Part shown: in pieces, positions 1 to 7,752 of the stretch
Layout: every line of letters starts with the position of its first letter
Numbering within the stretch: position 1 is the stretch's first letter
Assembly: GCF_013868135.1 (NCBI RefSeq)
Contig: NZ_JACEMU010000004.1
Coordinates: forward strand, 1,488,001-1,552,000
Direction of reading: 5' to 3'
DNA: 64,000 nucleotides
Source of the DNA: Paracoccus sp. S1E-3
Lineage (GTDB): Bacteria; Pseudomonadota; Alphaproteobacteria; Rhodobacterales; Rhodobacteraceae
Notes under the pieces: model-generated
Told to the model about the DNA's origin: nothing
The model's input: only the letters and a program-made list of their open reading frames with translations
Databases searched by the model: none
Program-made: the position numbers and the translations under genes

Positions 1-463
1 TCATGCCGAGCTGGGTGAAGACCTTGCCCATCCATTCGGCGTCGCGCTTGGCCAGATAATCGTTGACGGTGACGACATGGACACCCTTGCCCGCCAGCGC
101 GTTCAGATAGGCCGGGAAGGTGGCGACCAGGGTCTTGCCTTCGCCCGTCTTCATCTCGGCGATATTGCCCTGATGCAGGAAGATCCCGCCCATCAGCTGG
201 GTGTCGAAGGCGCGCAGGCCAAGGGCGCGGCGCGCCGCTTCGCGGCAGTTGGCGAAGGCTTCGGGCAGCAGCGCGTCCAAGGACTCGGCCGCCTGGGCGC
301 GGGCCTGCAGATCGCGGGTCTTGGCGATCAATTCTTCGTCAGAGCGGGCCTGAGCCTCGGCTTCCAGCGCATTGATCTTCGCCACCAGCGGACGGATCGA
401 TTTCACCTTGCGGTCATTGGGGGTGCCAAAGACCTTCTTCGCCAAACTTCCTAGACCCAGCAT
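1..463 (-). CDS. secA: Preprotein translocase subunit SecA (N-terminal part, cut by window edge)
   Basis: SecA is the cytoplasmic ATPase that pushes unfolded preproteins through SecYEG. The 154 visible residues start [13 protein letters not shown], then the helical N-terminal region, then the nucleotide-binding motif [20 protein letters not shown] (Walker A GEGKT) and the family-typical [17 protein letters not shown] segment. The ATG at 461-463 has GGAG five bases upstream. Only the first sixth of a roughly 900-residue protein is inside the window; the rest lies to the left. It is divergent from the secretion-related PPIase gene at 666. Assignment is secure from the sequence. Confidence 0.97.
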   Translation of the reverse strand, partial: MLGLGSLAKKVFGTPNDRKVKSIRPLVAKINALEAEAQARSDEELIAKTRDLQARAQAAESLDALLPEAFANCREAARRALGLRAFDTQLMGGIFLHQGNIAEMKTGEGKTLVATFPAYLNALAGKGVHVVTVNDYLAKRDAEWMGKVFTQLGM

Positions 464-665
464 GATCACTCCGGCCGACTTGTTGCGGGAAAGGCTGGGG
501 CGCGGCCCCTTGCCCGGACCGTCCGTCCTGCCGTATCAGTGCAGGTGAAAAAACGGCGCGGGCGCGCCTTTTCGGTTGCGCCGGATGTAGGCCCGCGTCC
601 CCCGAGTGTCAACGCTTGCCCCCAATTCCGCTGGTTGCGGCGGGGCGTATCTTCAAGGAAAAAAC
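464..665. promoter_or_regulatory. Divergent secA / PPIase intergenic region
   Basis: About 200 bases separating two divergent start codons, so both promoters should be here. A small GC hairpin (GGCGC/GCGCC) lies near 555-568, with an A-run before it and TTTT after it, giving it the look of a short bidirectional terminator. I did not recognise a confident -35/-10 pair. Confidence 0.35.
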
Positions 666-1508
666 ATGCTCGTACGCCCGATCCTTGCCGCCCTGCTGTT
701 CTCTGCGCTCGTCCTGCCCGCCGCGGCGCAGGATGCCGATACCGTCGTCGCCAAGGTGAACGACACCGAAATCACCCTCGGCCAGATGGCGGCGATGAAG
801 CTGGGCCTGCCGCCCGACATGGCCAGCATGCCCGCGCAGGAGTTGTGGGACCTGATGCTGGACCAGATGATCCGCCAGGCCGCCATGGCCGAGGTGGGCG
901 AGGCCACGGCCACCCCGCGCGACAAGGCCGCGCTGGTGATCGATCGCCGCGCCTATCTGGCCGGCGCCGCGCTGGAGCGTCTTGCCGAATTCGAGCCGAC
1001 GGATGCCGAGATTCAGGCCGCTTACGAAAAGGCCTTCCCGGCCGACAAGCCGGTCACGGAATATGATGCCGACCACATCCTGCTCGAGACCGAGGAAGCC
1101 GCCAAGGCCGTCATCGACGAACTGGCCAAGGGCGGCGATTTCGCCAAGCTGGCCGAGGAACGCTCGATCGATACCGGGTCTGGGCTGAATGGCGGCGATC
1201 TGGGCTGGTTCACGCAGGACCGCATGGTCAAGGAATTCGGCGATGCGGTTGCGGGCATGGAGAAGGGGTCGACCTCGACCACGCCGGTGAAATCGCAATT
1301 CGGCTGGCATGTCATCAAACTGAACGACAGCCGTGTCCAGCAGCCGCCGGCCCTTGCCGATATCCGCGATGCGCTGATCCAGCAGATCCGCCGCGACAAG
1401 GTCGAAGCCGAGATCGAAAAGGTCACCGCCGAAGCCAAGGTCGAAAAGACCGAAGGGCTGGACCCGGCCGTGCTGAATACCGACATTCTGGGAACGGAAA
1501 CGAAGTAA
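666..1508 (+). CDS. Parvulin-type peptidyl-prolyl cis-trans isomerase, periplasmic
   Basis: Catalyses proline isomerisation during folding of exported proteins. The 280-residue product starts with a signal peptide (MLVRPILAALLFSALVLPAAAQ), followed by a SurA-like helical N-terminal region and a rotamase (PpiC) domain in residues ~130-235. That domain carries the family signatures DHILLETEEAA, GGDLGWFTQDRMVKEF and QFGWHVIKL. I chose ATG 666 over an upstream in-frame start at 606 because it has an AAGGA site just before it and gives a clean signal peptide at residue 1. The TAA stop overlaps the argJ start (TAATG), so the two are probably co-transcribed and translationally coupled. Which SurA/PrsA-type client it serves cannot be told. 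Confidence 0.92.
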   Translation: MLVRPILAALLFSALVLPAAAQDADTVVAKVNDTEITLGQMAAMKLGLPPDMASMPAQELWDLMLDQMIRQAAMAEVGEATATPRDKAALVIDRRAYLAGAALERLAEFEPTDAEIQAAYEKAFPADKPVTEYDADHILLETEEAAKAVIDELAKGGDFAKLAEERSIDTGSGLNGGDLGWFTQDRMVKEFGDAVAGMEKGSTSTTPVKSQFGWHVIKLNDSRVQQPPALADIRDALIQQIRRDKVEAEIEKVTAEAKVEKTEGLDPAVLNTDILGTETK

Positions 1509-2857
1509 TGGCCAGGGACGACAAGAAGAAGTCTGGGAAAGCCGCAGCCGGCAAAGCCGACAAGAAGGCCGACAAGAAGGCGCGCAAGGGCGACAAGGCC
1601 GCAAAGGTTAAGGCGCCCTCGCCCGTGTCCCCGCTGGCGCCGGCGGGATTTCCCGATCTGCCGGTGATCGCGGGAGTCGAGTTCGCCTCGGCCGCGGCGG
1701 GGGTCAAGTATCAGGGCCGCACCGATGTGATGCTGGTGCGACTGGCGCCGGGCACAACGGTGGCGGGGGCGTTCACGCGCTCCTCGACGCGGGCGGCCAG
1801 CATTCTGGACTGTCAGGCCAAGCTGGAAGGACCGCAGGACCAGACGCAGGGCGCGGCGATCATCGTCAATTCCGGGAATGCCAACGCCTTCACCGGCAAG
1901 AACGGGCAGGAGGCCGTGGACCGGGTGACCGGCGCGGTGGCCGAGGCGCTGTCGATGCCGGCGACCCGCGTGTTCTCCTCCTCGACCGGGGTGATCGGAG
2001 AGCCGCTTCCCGTTGCTCGCATCACCGCCGTGATCGGCGAGATGGCGGCCAGGCTGGATGCCGAAGGGGTCGCGGCGGCGGCGCGCGCCATCATGACCAC
2101 GGACACGTTCGCCAAGGGCGCAGGCGCGGTGGTGCAGGGTGACGGCGGCCCGATCCATATCGCCGGGATCGCCAAGGGGTCGGGCATGATCGCCCCCGAC
2201 ATGGCGACGATGCTGGTCTATATCTTCACCGACGCCAAGATCTCGGCCGCGAACCTGCAGAAACTGCTGTCGAAACAGGTGGACGAGACCTTCAACGCCA
2301 TCACCGTGGACAGCGACACCTCGACCTCGGACGCGCTGATCCTGGCGGCGACGGGGCAGTCGAAGGCGGCGCCCCTGGATGACATGCGGGCCAAGCCCGC
2401 GCGCGATTTCGCGGCGGCCCTGCATATGGTCATGCTGGATCTGGCGCAGCAGGTGGTGAAGGACGGCGAGGGCGCGACGAAATTCGTCGAGGTGCAGGTG
2501 ACAGGTGCGGCCAGTGCCGCCGACGCCCATAAGGTCGCCATGGCCATCGCCAACTCGCCGCTGGTCAAGACCGCGATCGCGGGCGAGGACGCCAACTGGG
2601 GCCGTGTCGTCATGGCCGTCGGCAAATCCGGCGCCGCAGCCGATCGCGACAAGCTGACTATCCGCTTCGGCGATCTGGTGGTGGCCGAAAACGGCTGGCG
2701 CGCCCCCTCCTATGACGAGGCGGCCGCCAGCGCCTATATGAAGCGCGACCATCTGGTGCTGGGCGTCGATCTAGGCTTGGGCAAATTCGCCCGCACGGTC
2801 TGGACCTGCGATCTGACCCATCGCTATATCGACATCAACGCCGATTACCGGTCGTAA
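1508..2857 (+). CDS. argJ: Bifunctional glutamate N-acetyltransferase / N-acetylornithine acetyltransferase
   Basis: ArgJ transfers the acetyl group from N-acetylornithine to glutamate in the cyclic arginine pathway. The conserved autocleavage segment KGSGMIAPDMATML is present; its Thr becomes the N-terminal nucleophile of the beta chain. The C-terminal half carries NSPLVKTAIAGEDANWGR and ends THRYIDINADYRS, both typical. The product has 449 residues, some 40 longer than usual, because of an N-terminal tail of alternating Lys/Ala/Asp (residues ~2-38). The ATG overlaps the stop of the PPIase gene by one base. Function is secure; the role of the basic tail is unknown, and an internal start would remove it. 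Confidence 0.96.
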   Translation: MARDDKKKSGKAAAGKADKKADKKARKGDKAAKVKAPSPVSPLAPAGFPDLPVIAGVEFASAAAGVKYQGRTDVMLVRLAPGTTVAGAFTRSSTRAASILDCQAKLEGPQDQTQGAAIIVNSGNANAFTGKNGQEAVDRVTGAVAEALSMPATRVFSSSTGVIGEPLPVARITAVIGEMAARLDAEGVAAAARAIMTTDTFAKGAGAVVQGDGGPIHIAGIAKGSGMIAPDMATMLVYIFTDAKISAANLQKLLSKQVDETFNAITVDSDTSTSDALILAATGQSKAAPLDDMRAKPARDFAAALHMVMLDLAQQVVKDGEGATKFVEVQVTGAASAADAHKVAMAIANSPLVKTAIAGEDANWGRVVMAVGKSGAAADRDKLTIRFGDLVVAENGWRAPSYDEAAASAYMKRDHLVLGVDLGLGKFARTVWTCDLTHRYIDINADYRS

Positions 2858-2865
2858 GGCTGTTG

Positions 2866-2916
2866 GCGGGGGCTGCGCGCCCCCGCACCCCGCGGGATAT
2901 TTTTACCAGAATGAAG
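2866..2916 (+). repeat. Dispersed intergenic repeat, copy A
   Basis: A GGGGG...CCCCC hairpin followed by CGCGGGATATTT and CCAGAATGAA. Related copies lie near 8857-8910 and, inverted, near 52027-52080. It sits between argJ and mutT, where the hairpin could act as a terminator for argJ. The AAGGAAG just after AGAATG supplies the mutT ribosome binding site. Confidence 0.6.
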
Positions 2917-2925
2917 GAAGCGGGC

Positions 2926-3324
2926 ATGAAGATCGTGCTGGTGGCGGCGGTGGCTTTGGTCGATGCCGATGGGCGCGTGCTGCTGGCGCAGCGACCCGAA
3001 GGCAAATCGCTGGCCGGCTTGTGGGAATTTCCCGGCGGCAAGGTCGAGCAGGGCGAGACCCCGGAAGCAGCGCTGATCCGGGAACTGCACGAAGAACTGG
3101 GCATCGACACCCATGCCTCCTGCCTGGCACCGCTGACCTTCGCCAGCCACAGCTATGAGGCTTTTCACCTGCTGATGCCGCTGTTCATCTGCCGCCGCTG
3201 GACAGGCATCGCCGTGCCGCGCGAAGGACAGAAACTGGCCTGGGTCCGGGCCAAGGATCTGCGCAGCTACGAGATGCCACCTGCAGATGTTCCCTTGATC
3301 CCGATTATTCAGTCATGGCTGTGA
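2926..3324 (+). CDS. mutT: 8-oxo-dGTP diphosphatase (MutT-type Nudix hydrolase)
   Basis: Hydrolyses oxidised dGTP to keep it out of DNA. The 132-residue protein has a complete Nudix box, G-x5-E-x7-RELHEELG, in residues ~37-59, preceded by LLAQRPEGKSLAGLWEFPGG, which is characteristic of MutT. The ATG at 2926 is preferred over in-frame starts at 2863 and 2911 because AAGGAAG stands 6-12 bases before it and MKIVLVAAVALVD is the usual MutT N-terminus. It follows argJ on the same strand across a repeat element. An 8-bp perfect hairpin overlaps the stop codon. Confidence 0.93.
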   Translation: MKIVLVAAVALVDADGRVLLAQRPEGKSLAGLWEFPGGKVEQGETPEAALIRELHEELGIDTHASCLAPLTFASHSYEAFHLLMPLFICRRWTGIAVPREGQKLAWVRAKDLRSYEMPPADVPLIPIIQSWL

Positions 3325-3339
3325 CAAAAAAGTCACAGC
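3318..3339 (+). terminator. Hairpin overlapping the mutT stop
   Basis: Perfect inverted repeat GCTGTGAC / GTCACAGC with an AAAAAA loop. The mutT TGA at 3322-3324 lies inside the left arm. There is no U-run after it, so it may act as a 3' stabiliser rather than an intrinsic terminator. Confidence 0.4.
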
Positions 3340-3350
3340 AAATCGGCAAA

Positions 3351-3363
3351 CTGTTCTGAACAG
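3351..3363. promoter_or_regulatory. 13-bp palindrome upstream of the 42-residue gene
   Basis: CTGTTCTGAACAG is a perfect palindrome about the central T, 77 bases before the small gene at 3440. It could be an operator. It does not match the alphaproteobacterial LexA box (GTTC-N7-GTTC), so I leave it unassigned. Confidence 0.3.
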
Positions 3364-3439
3364 ACATGTCCGCTCTGGTTTATTAACCATTCGGTCGGAT
3401 TTCCGAGGATAACATGACCTCACAAGAAGGGGGAGAGAT

Positions 3440-3568
3440 ATGATTCGCACCATCACAATTGGCAGCTATATCTCGGTCCAGGGCGTCTTTGAGCGGCAGG
3501 CCGAGGGCGGAGACATCGTGATCCGCGTCGGTGAGAAAACCTATCAGGGAAAGCCAGTTATCAAGTAA
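3440..3568 (+). CDS. Small protein of 42 residues, function unknown
   Basis: Reads MIRTITIGSYISVQGVFERQ, followed by a further 22 residues ending GKPVIK. A strong ribosome binding site (GAAGGGGGAG) stands before the ATG, and a strong intrinsic terminator follows within 40 bases, so it forms a compact monocistronic unit. It has alternating hydrophobic and polar residues suggestive of a small beta structure and no signal peptide or membrane segment. I recall similar very short proteins being annotated as hypothetical in related genomes, but cannot verify this here. The organisation is the main evidence that it is real. Confidence 0.6.
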   Translation: MIRTITIGSYISVQGVFERQAEGGDIVIRVGEKTYQGKPVIK

Positions 3569-3604
3569 TCTTTGGATTGGTCGGCGACCGGCGAAGCGAC
3601 GCAG

Positions 3605-3637
3605 AAGGCATCTCCCGGTTCGGGGGGTGCCTTTTTC
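3605..3637 (+). terminator. Intrinsic terminator after the small gene
   Basis: A 12-bp stem (AAGGCATCTCCC pairing with GGGGGGTGCCTT, two G-U pairs), a GGTTC loop and a T-run ending at 3636. Confidence 0.85.
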
Positions 3638-3787
3638 TGTGGATCCAACCGGTGTCGGCGTGACCCGGAAATCCCCGGATTCCCTTCCGCAATCCGTGAT
3701 TGCATCTGATATGGCAGCAGCCATGCATCGACGTCATACCTCTTTCGGTTGCATGTGACGGATCCCCATGACGCTGCGCATCGGCAA

Positions 3788-4171
3788 TTATTCGCTGATT
3801 TTCCGCACATGCAGCGCGTGCAATGCCGCCATATCCGCCGCCGCGCCCTCCTGCGCGGCAGCTTCGATACCGCGAAAGCGCCTCAGCACCTCCTGCCCTT
3901 GCCGGGTCAGCGCCGCGCCGCCGCCACCCGCGCCGCCGCGTTCGCTGCTGACCAGCGGTTCGGCAAAGCTGCGGTTCAGCCCTTCGACCAGCGACCAGGC
4001 GCGCTTATAGCTCATCCCCATGCGCCGCCCGGCTTCCGAAATGGAACCGGTCCGGTCGATCAGCTCCAGCAGGTCCGCCTTACCGGGACCGATCCAGCAG
4101 TCCGGGCCGAGATACAGCCGCAGTTGCAGGCGCGGATACAGGTCGGGATCGTGCAGGGGCGGGTGGGTCAT
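3788..4171 (-). CDS. ModE-like winged-helix DNA-binding regulator
   Basis: A 127-residue protein matching the N-terminal DNA-binding half of ModE: GPGKADLLELIDRTGSISEA, then GRRMGMSYKRAWSLVEGLNR (the recognition region), then the wing with GGAGGGGAALT and RQGQEVLRRFRGIE. There is no molybdate-binding TOBE domain, so it belongs to the short LysR-like/ModE-N family rather than true ModE. It lies 36 bases downstream of the CoA-ligase gene on the same strand and is probably the last gene of the HAAT operon. Its target and effector are not visible. Confidence 0.85.
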   Translation of the reverse strand: MTHPPLHDPDLYPRLQLRLYLGPDCWIGPGKADLLELIDRTGSISEAGRRMGMSYKRAWSLVEGLNRSFAEPLVSSERGGAGGGGAALTRQGQEVLRRFRGIEAAAQEGAAADMAALHALHVRKISE

Positions 4172-4207
4172 GACGAAATCATGCCGCGCCCCCCGCCCTG
4201 CGGCAAG

Positions 4208-5428
4208 TCAGTCGTATTTGCGCCGATCCTCGATCACCAGCCCGTCATTGGGAAGGCTGCCGGGGGCCACAATCTCGATCCGGCCGCGCAGCTTCAGCGC
4301 CTCGGCGACCGAGGCGGCGTATTCCGCATCCGCCGCGCGCGGGCTTTCGATCTGGACGGTCATGGCGTCCATCTCGCCCTCGCGGTCGGCGATGACGCGG
4401 GCGCGGGTGATCTCGGGGTGGCGGGCGACGAAGCCCGCGACCTGTTCGGGACGCACGAACATGCCCTTGATCTTGGTGGTCTGATCGGCCCGGCCCATCC
4501 AGCCCTTGATGCGCATATTGCTGCGCCCGCAGGGCGAGAGGCCGGGCAACACCGCCGACAGATCGCCGGTGGCAAAGCGAACCAGCGGATAGTCGGGATT
4601 CATCGTGGTCACGACGACCTCGCCCACCTCGCCGTCCGGGACCGGATCGCCGGTGCCAGGGCGGACGATTTCGACGATCACGCCCTCATCCACGATCATC
4701 CCCTCCATCGCCTCGGATTCATAGGCGATATTGCCCAGATCGGCGGTGGCATAGCATTGCCGGGTGGCAATACCGCGATCGGCATAGTGCTGGCGCAGCG
4801 ACGGAAACAGCGCACCGCCCGCCACGGCGGCGCGGGTGAAGGACAGCGTTTCGCCCAGCTCATCCGCGCGGTCGAGGATCACCTTCAGGAAATCCGGGGT
4901 CCCGGCATAGACGGTGCAGCCGATATCGGCCGCGGCACGCACCTGCAGATCGGTCTGGCCGGTGCCGGCGGGCAGGATGGCCGCATCGACGGCGCGGGCG
5001 GCGCTGTCAAACATCATCCCGGCCGGCGTCAGGTTATAGGCGAAGCAGTTCTGCACGATATCGCCCCGCCCCACGCCACAGGCGTGCATGAAGCGGCCGA
5101 GCCGCCACCAGTCGCCATCGCGCCGCCCCGGTTCATAGATCGGGCCGGGGGACTGGAAGATGTGGTCGAACTCCGCCGCGAGGCGCGTGGCATAGCCCCC
5201 GAAAGGCGGGTTCTTCTTCTGCGCCTCGATGAGGTCGGACTTGCGGATCACCGGCAGCCGCGCCAGCGCCGCGCGGTCGGTGATCGCGGCAGCGTCCACG
5301 TCACGCAGCAAGCGGGCAAGCGCAGGCGCGGTCTTGGCACGGTTCAGCGCCGCTGGCAGCGCCTCAGAAAGCCATTCGGCACGCTCATCCGCGCTGCGGA
5401 TTTCCAGATCGTCAAAATAACCGGGCAT
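4208..5428 (-). CDS. Phenylacetate-CoA ligase-family (PaaK-like) adenylate-forming enzyme
   Basis: A 406-residue adenylate-forming enzyme of the PaaK type. Motifs seen are VIRKSDLIEAQKKNPPFGGY near the N-terminus, a degenerate P-loop region FQSPGPIYEPGR, YAGTPDFLKVIL, and the C-terminal TGDLSAVLPG and GRADQTTKIKGMFVRPEQV hinge, ending DRRKYD. It presumably activates an aryl or acyl acid to its CoA thioester, but the usual SSGTTG phosphate loop is altered to SPGPIY, so the substrate is uncertain. ATG 5428 is preferred, with AAGGA nine bases upstream; a TTG one codon earlier is also possible. It ends the ABC transporter operon, suggesting it acts on the imported substrate. Confidence 0.85.
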   Translation of the reverse strand: MPGYFDDLEIRSADERAEWLSEALPAALNRAKTAPALARLLRDVDAAAITDRAALARLPVIRKSDLIEAQKKNPPFGGYATRLAAEFDHIFQSPGPIYEPGRRDGDWWRLGRFMHACGVGRGDIVQNCFAYNLTPAGMMFDSAARAVDAAILPAGTGQTDLQVRAAADIGCTVYAGTPDFLKVILDRADELGETLSFTRAAVAGGALFPSLRQHYADRGIATRQCYATADLGNIAYESEAMEGMIVDEGVIVEIVRPGTGDPVPDGEVGEVVVTTMNPDYPLVRFATGDLSAVLPGLSPCGRSNMRIKGWMGRADQTTKIKGMFVRPEQVAGFVARHPEITRARVIADREGEMDAMTVQIESPRAADAEYAASVAEALKLRGRIEIVAPGSLPNDGLVIEDRRKYD

Positions 5429-5466
5429 CAATTCATTTCCTTGATTGTCATCCCCACAGATCGCCC

Positions 5467-6291
5467 TCAGGCCAGCCAGCGCTTGCGGCGACGGTAGGAG
5501 CGGACATCGCGGAAGCTTTTGCGGCCCTCGTCGGACATGCCGAGGTAGAATTCCTTCACATCGGGATTCTCGCGCAGGGCATCGGCGGCGCCGTCCATCA
5601 CCACCCGGCCATTTTCCAGAATATAGCCATAATGGGCATAGCGCAGCGCCACATTGGTGTTCTGTTCGGCCAGCAGGAAGGTCACGCCCTCGCCTTCATT
5701 CACCGCCTTCACGATCTGGAAGATCTGTTCGACCAGCTGCGGCGCAAGGCCCATCGAGGGTTCGTCGAGCAGGATCATTTCCGGGCGCGACATCAGCGCC
5801 CGACCCATGGCGACCATCTGCTGCTCCCCACCCGAGGTATAGCCGGCCTGCGACTTCCGCCGCTCGCGCAGGCGGGGGAAGTAGTCATAAACCATCTCCA
5901 GATCCTTGCGGATGGCGACGCTGCCATCCTTGCGGGTATAGGCGCCGGTCAGCAGATTTTCCTCGACCGTCAGGTGTTCGAAACAGTGACGCCCCTCCAT
6001 CACCTGAATGACGCCGCGCTTCACCAGCGCCGCCGGGTTCAGGTCGGCGACGCGGTCGCCGCGATAGGTGATGGCGCCCTTGGTCACCTCGCCCCGCTCC
6101 GAGGCCAGCAGGTTGGAAATCGCCTTCAGCGTCGTGGTCTTGCCGGCGCCATTGCCGCCCAGAAGCGCGGTGATGCTGCCCTTCGGGACCTGCAGGCTGA
6201 CGCCCTTCAGCACCAGAATGACGTGGTTATAGATCACCTCGATATTGTTGACGTCCAGCAGCGGCGCGGGGGTCGGTTCGGCATCGAGCAT
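5467..6291 (-). CDS. HAAT-family ABC transporter ATP-binding protein (LivF-like)
   Basis: Cytoplasmic ATPase of a hydrophobic amino acid/amide-type importer. The 274 residues contain Walker A (GGNGAGKTTT), the Q-loop region VIQVMEGRHCFEHLTVEENL, the signature TSGGEQQMVAMGRAL, Walker B (EMILLDEPSMGLAP) and the switch His region LLAEQN. The RGVIQVMEGR segment and the long C-terminal basic tail (RSYRRRKRWLA) resemble the LivF relatives found with acyl-CoA synthetases rather than canonical leucine LivF. It lies between the binding-protein gene and the PaaK-like gene, all on the minus strand. Confidence 0.93.
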   Translation of the reverse strand: MLDAEPTPAPLLDVNNIEVIYNHVILVLKGVSLQVPKGSITALLGGNGAGKTTTLKAISNLLASERGEVTKGAITYRGDRVADLNPAALVKRGVIQVMEGRHCFEHLTVEENLLTGAYTRKDGSVAIRKDLEMVYDYFPRLRERRKSQAGYTSGGEQQMVAMGRALMSRPEMILLDEPSMGLAPQLVEQIFQIVKAVNEGEGVTFLLAEQNTNVALRYAHYGYILENGRVVMDGAADALRENPDVKEFYLGMSDEGRKSFRDVRSYRRRKRWLA

Positions 6292-6416
6292 GGCGGTTTC
6301 CTTTGCTGAGATCCCGGCGACGCGGAGCTGCGCCGCCAGGTCGTTCCCCCTGCACGGTGTGAGCGACGGCAGAGGGTTCTGGGGACGACGCGGTCGCCCG
6401 CGCCGCCTTGCGGGCG

Positions 6417-7700
6417 TCAGTCGCAGCTACGCTCGGTCAGGCCGCTTTCCTTGGCATAGGCGGCGGCATCCTCGGCCACCAGCGGGTCCAGCACCTCGGC
6501 ATCGGGGGCGGTGAACTCGGTGATCAGGTTCCACTTCTTCGCCGCCGCATCCCATTGCTGGATGCGCGCCATGCCGCTGCCGCCATGGTTGGCGCAGGTC
6601 AGCTTGATTTCGGGGCCGAAATCCGGCAGGCCGATCTCGGTCAGACGTTCCGGCGTGATATCCAGCTGTTCAAACCCCTCGCGCAGCTGTTCAGGCGTGA
6701 TCGCGGATGTCCCGGCCAGTTCCTGCGCCTTGCGGATCGCCTCGGCAATGACCACGGCCGCATACATGCCGCGCGAATAGACGGCCGAGCCGACATGCTG
6801 TCCGCCCTGCGATGCCTTGCCGGTATCGAGCACATGGGTCTTCAGATCGGCATAAAGCGGATAATCCATGCCGACGCCGTTGAAGGTCAGCGCCTTGTAA
6901 CCATTGGCGCCCGCGCCCGCCGGCAGCACGTCGATTTCCGACCCTGCCCACCAGATGCCGATGAAATTCTCCATCGGGAAGCGGATGTTGGCGGCTTCCT
7001 GAATGGCGACCTGATTCATCACGCCCCAGCCCCACATCAGAACATAATCCGGCTTGTCGCGGCGGATCTGCAGCCATTGCGATTTCTGTTCCTGCCCCGG
7101 CGCCTCGACCGGGATTTCGGTCAGGGTGAAGCCGTGCTTCTTGGCCAGTTCCTGCAACGTGCGGATCGGCTCCTTGCCATAGGCGGAGTTGTGGTAAACC
7201 AGCGCGATCTTCTTGCCTTCAAGGCTGCCGCCATTCTGGTCCAGCAGATACTTGATCGCGACCGAGGCCCCGTCCCAATAGTTCGCCGGCGCGTTGAACA
7301 CCCATTCGAACACCTTGCCATCCTTGGCCGAGGTGCGCCCGTAGCCCGGCGTATACAGCACCTTCTTGTCGACCGAGACTTTTGGGATCAGCTGATAGGT
7401 GATTCCCGTCGACAGCGGGTTGAACACCAGCGCGCCTTCCTTGGTCGCCTCATAGCATTCGACGCCTTTTTCGGTGTTATAGGCGGTCTCGCATTCCGGG
7501 ACCTGGATCTTTTCGCCGCCGATGCCGCCATCGCGTTCGTTCAGCAGCGTGAAGTAATCGTTGAAGCCGTCGGCATATTGGGTGCCGTTCGCGCCATATG
7601 GCCCGGTGCGATAGGAAAGGTTCGGCACGATCAGATCGGCCATGGCGGGGGCCGCGGCCATTACGGCGGCAGCGGCCAAGGCGGCAAGTTTCAGTTTCAT
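6417..7700 (-). CDS. HAAT-family periplasmic substrate-binding protein (LivK-like)
   Basis: A 427-residue Leu/Ile/Val-type binding protein with a clear signal peptide (MKLKLAALAAAAVMAAAPAMA). The mature part shows the type I periplasmic fold pattern: YADGFNDYFTLLNERDGGI, KGVECYEATKEGALVFNPL, IALVYHNSAYGKEPIRTLQE. A GGGAGGAG ribosome binding site precedes the ATG. The length and Cys residues (PECETAYN, C-terminal TERSCD) fit the subgroup that travels with CoA ligases, so the ligand may be an aromatic or short fatty acid rather than an amino acid; this is inference. A 125-bp gap to the downstream ATPase holds a GCCCGC/GCGGGC hairpin. Confidence 0.93.
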   Translation of the reverse strand: MKLKLAALAAAAVMAAAPAMADLIVPNLSYRTGPYGANGTQYADGFNDYFTLLNERDGGIGGEKIQVPECETAYNTEKGVECYEATKEGALVFNPLSTGITYQLIPKVSVDKKVLYTPGYGRTSAKDGKVFEWVFNAPANYWDGASVAIKYLLDQNGGSLEGKKIALVYHNSAYGKEPIRTLQELAKKHGFTLTEIPVEAPGQEQKSQWLQIRRDKPDYVLMWGWGVMNQVAIQEAANIRFPMENFIGIWWAGSEIDVLPAGAGANGYKALTFNGVGMDYPLYADLKTHVLDTGKASQGGQHVGSAVYSRGMYAAVVIAEAIRKAQELAGTSAITPEQLREGFEQLDITPERLTEIGLPDFGPEIKLTCANHGGSGMARIQQWDAAAKKWNLITEFTAPDAEVLDPLVAEDAAAYAKESGLTERSCD

Positions 7701-7752
7701 TCCTGGTCTCCTCCCAAGGGTTTTGCGTGCCGGTTCGCCCGGTTCTGCGTGG

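Noticed and set aside
1022-2752. Long reading frame (576 codons) on the minus strand opposite the PPIase and argJ genes
   Set aside because: It is antisense to two clear genes, its composition is Arg/Gly/His-rich without motifs, and it reflects the codon bias of high-GC DNA.
3318-3339. CRP/FNR-type binding site (TGTGA...TCACA) at the mutT end
   Set aside because: The half-sites are separated by eight bases, not six, and it lies over a stop codon; an RNA hairpin is the simpler reading.
3351-3363. LexA (SOS) box
   Set aside because: CTGTTCTGAACAG is palindromic but does not fit the direct GTTC-N7-GTTC repeat of alphaproteobacterial LexA.
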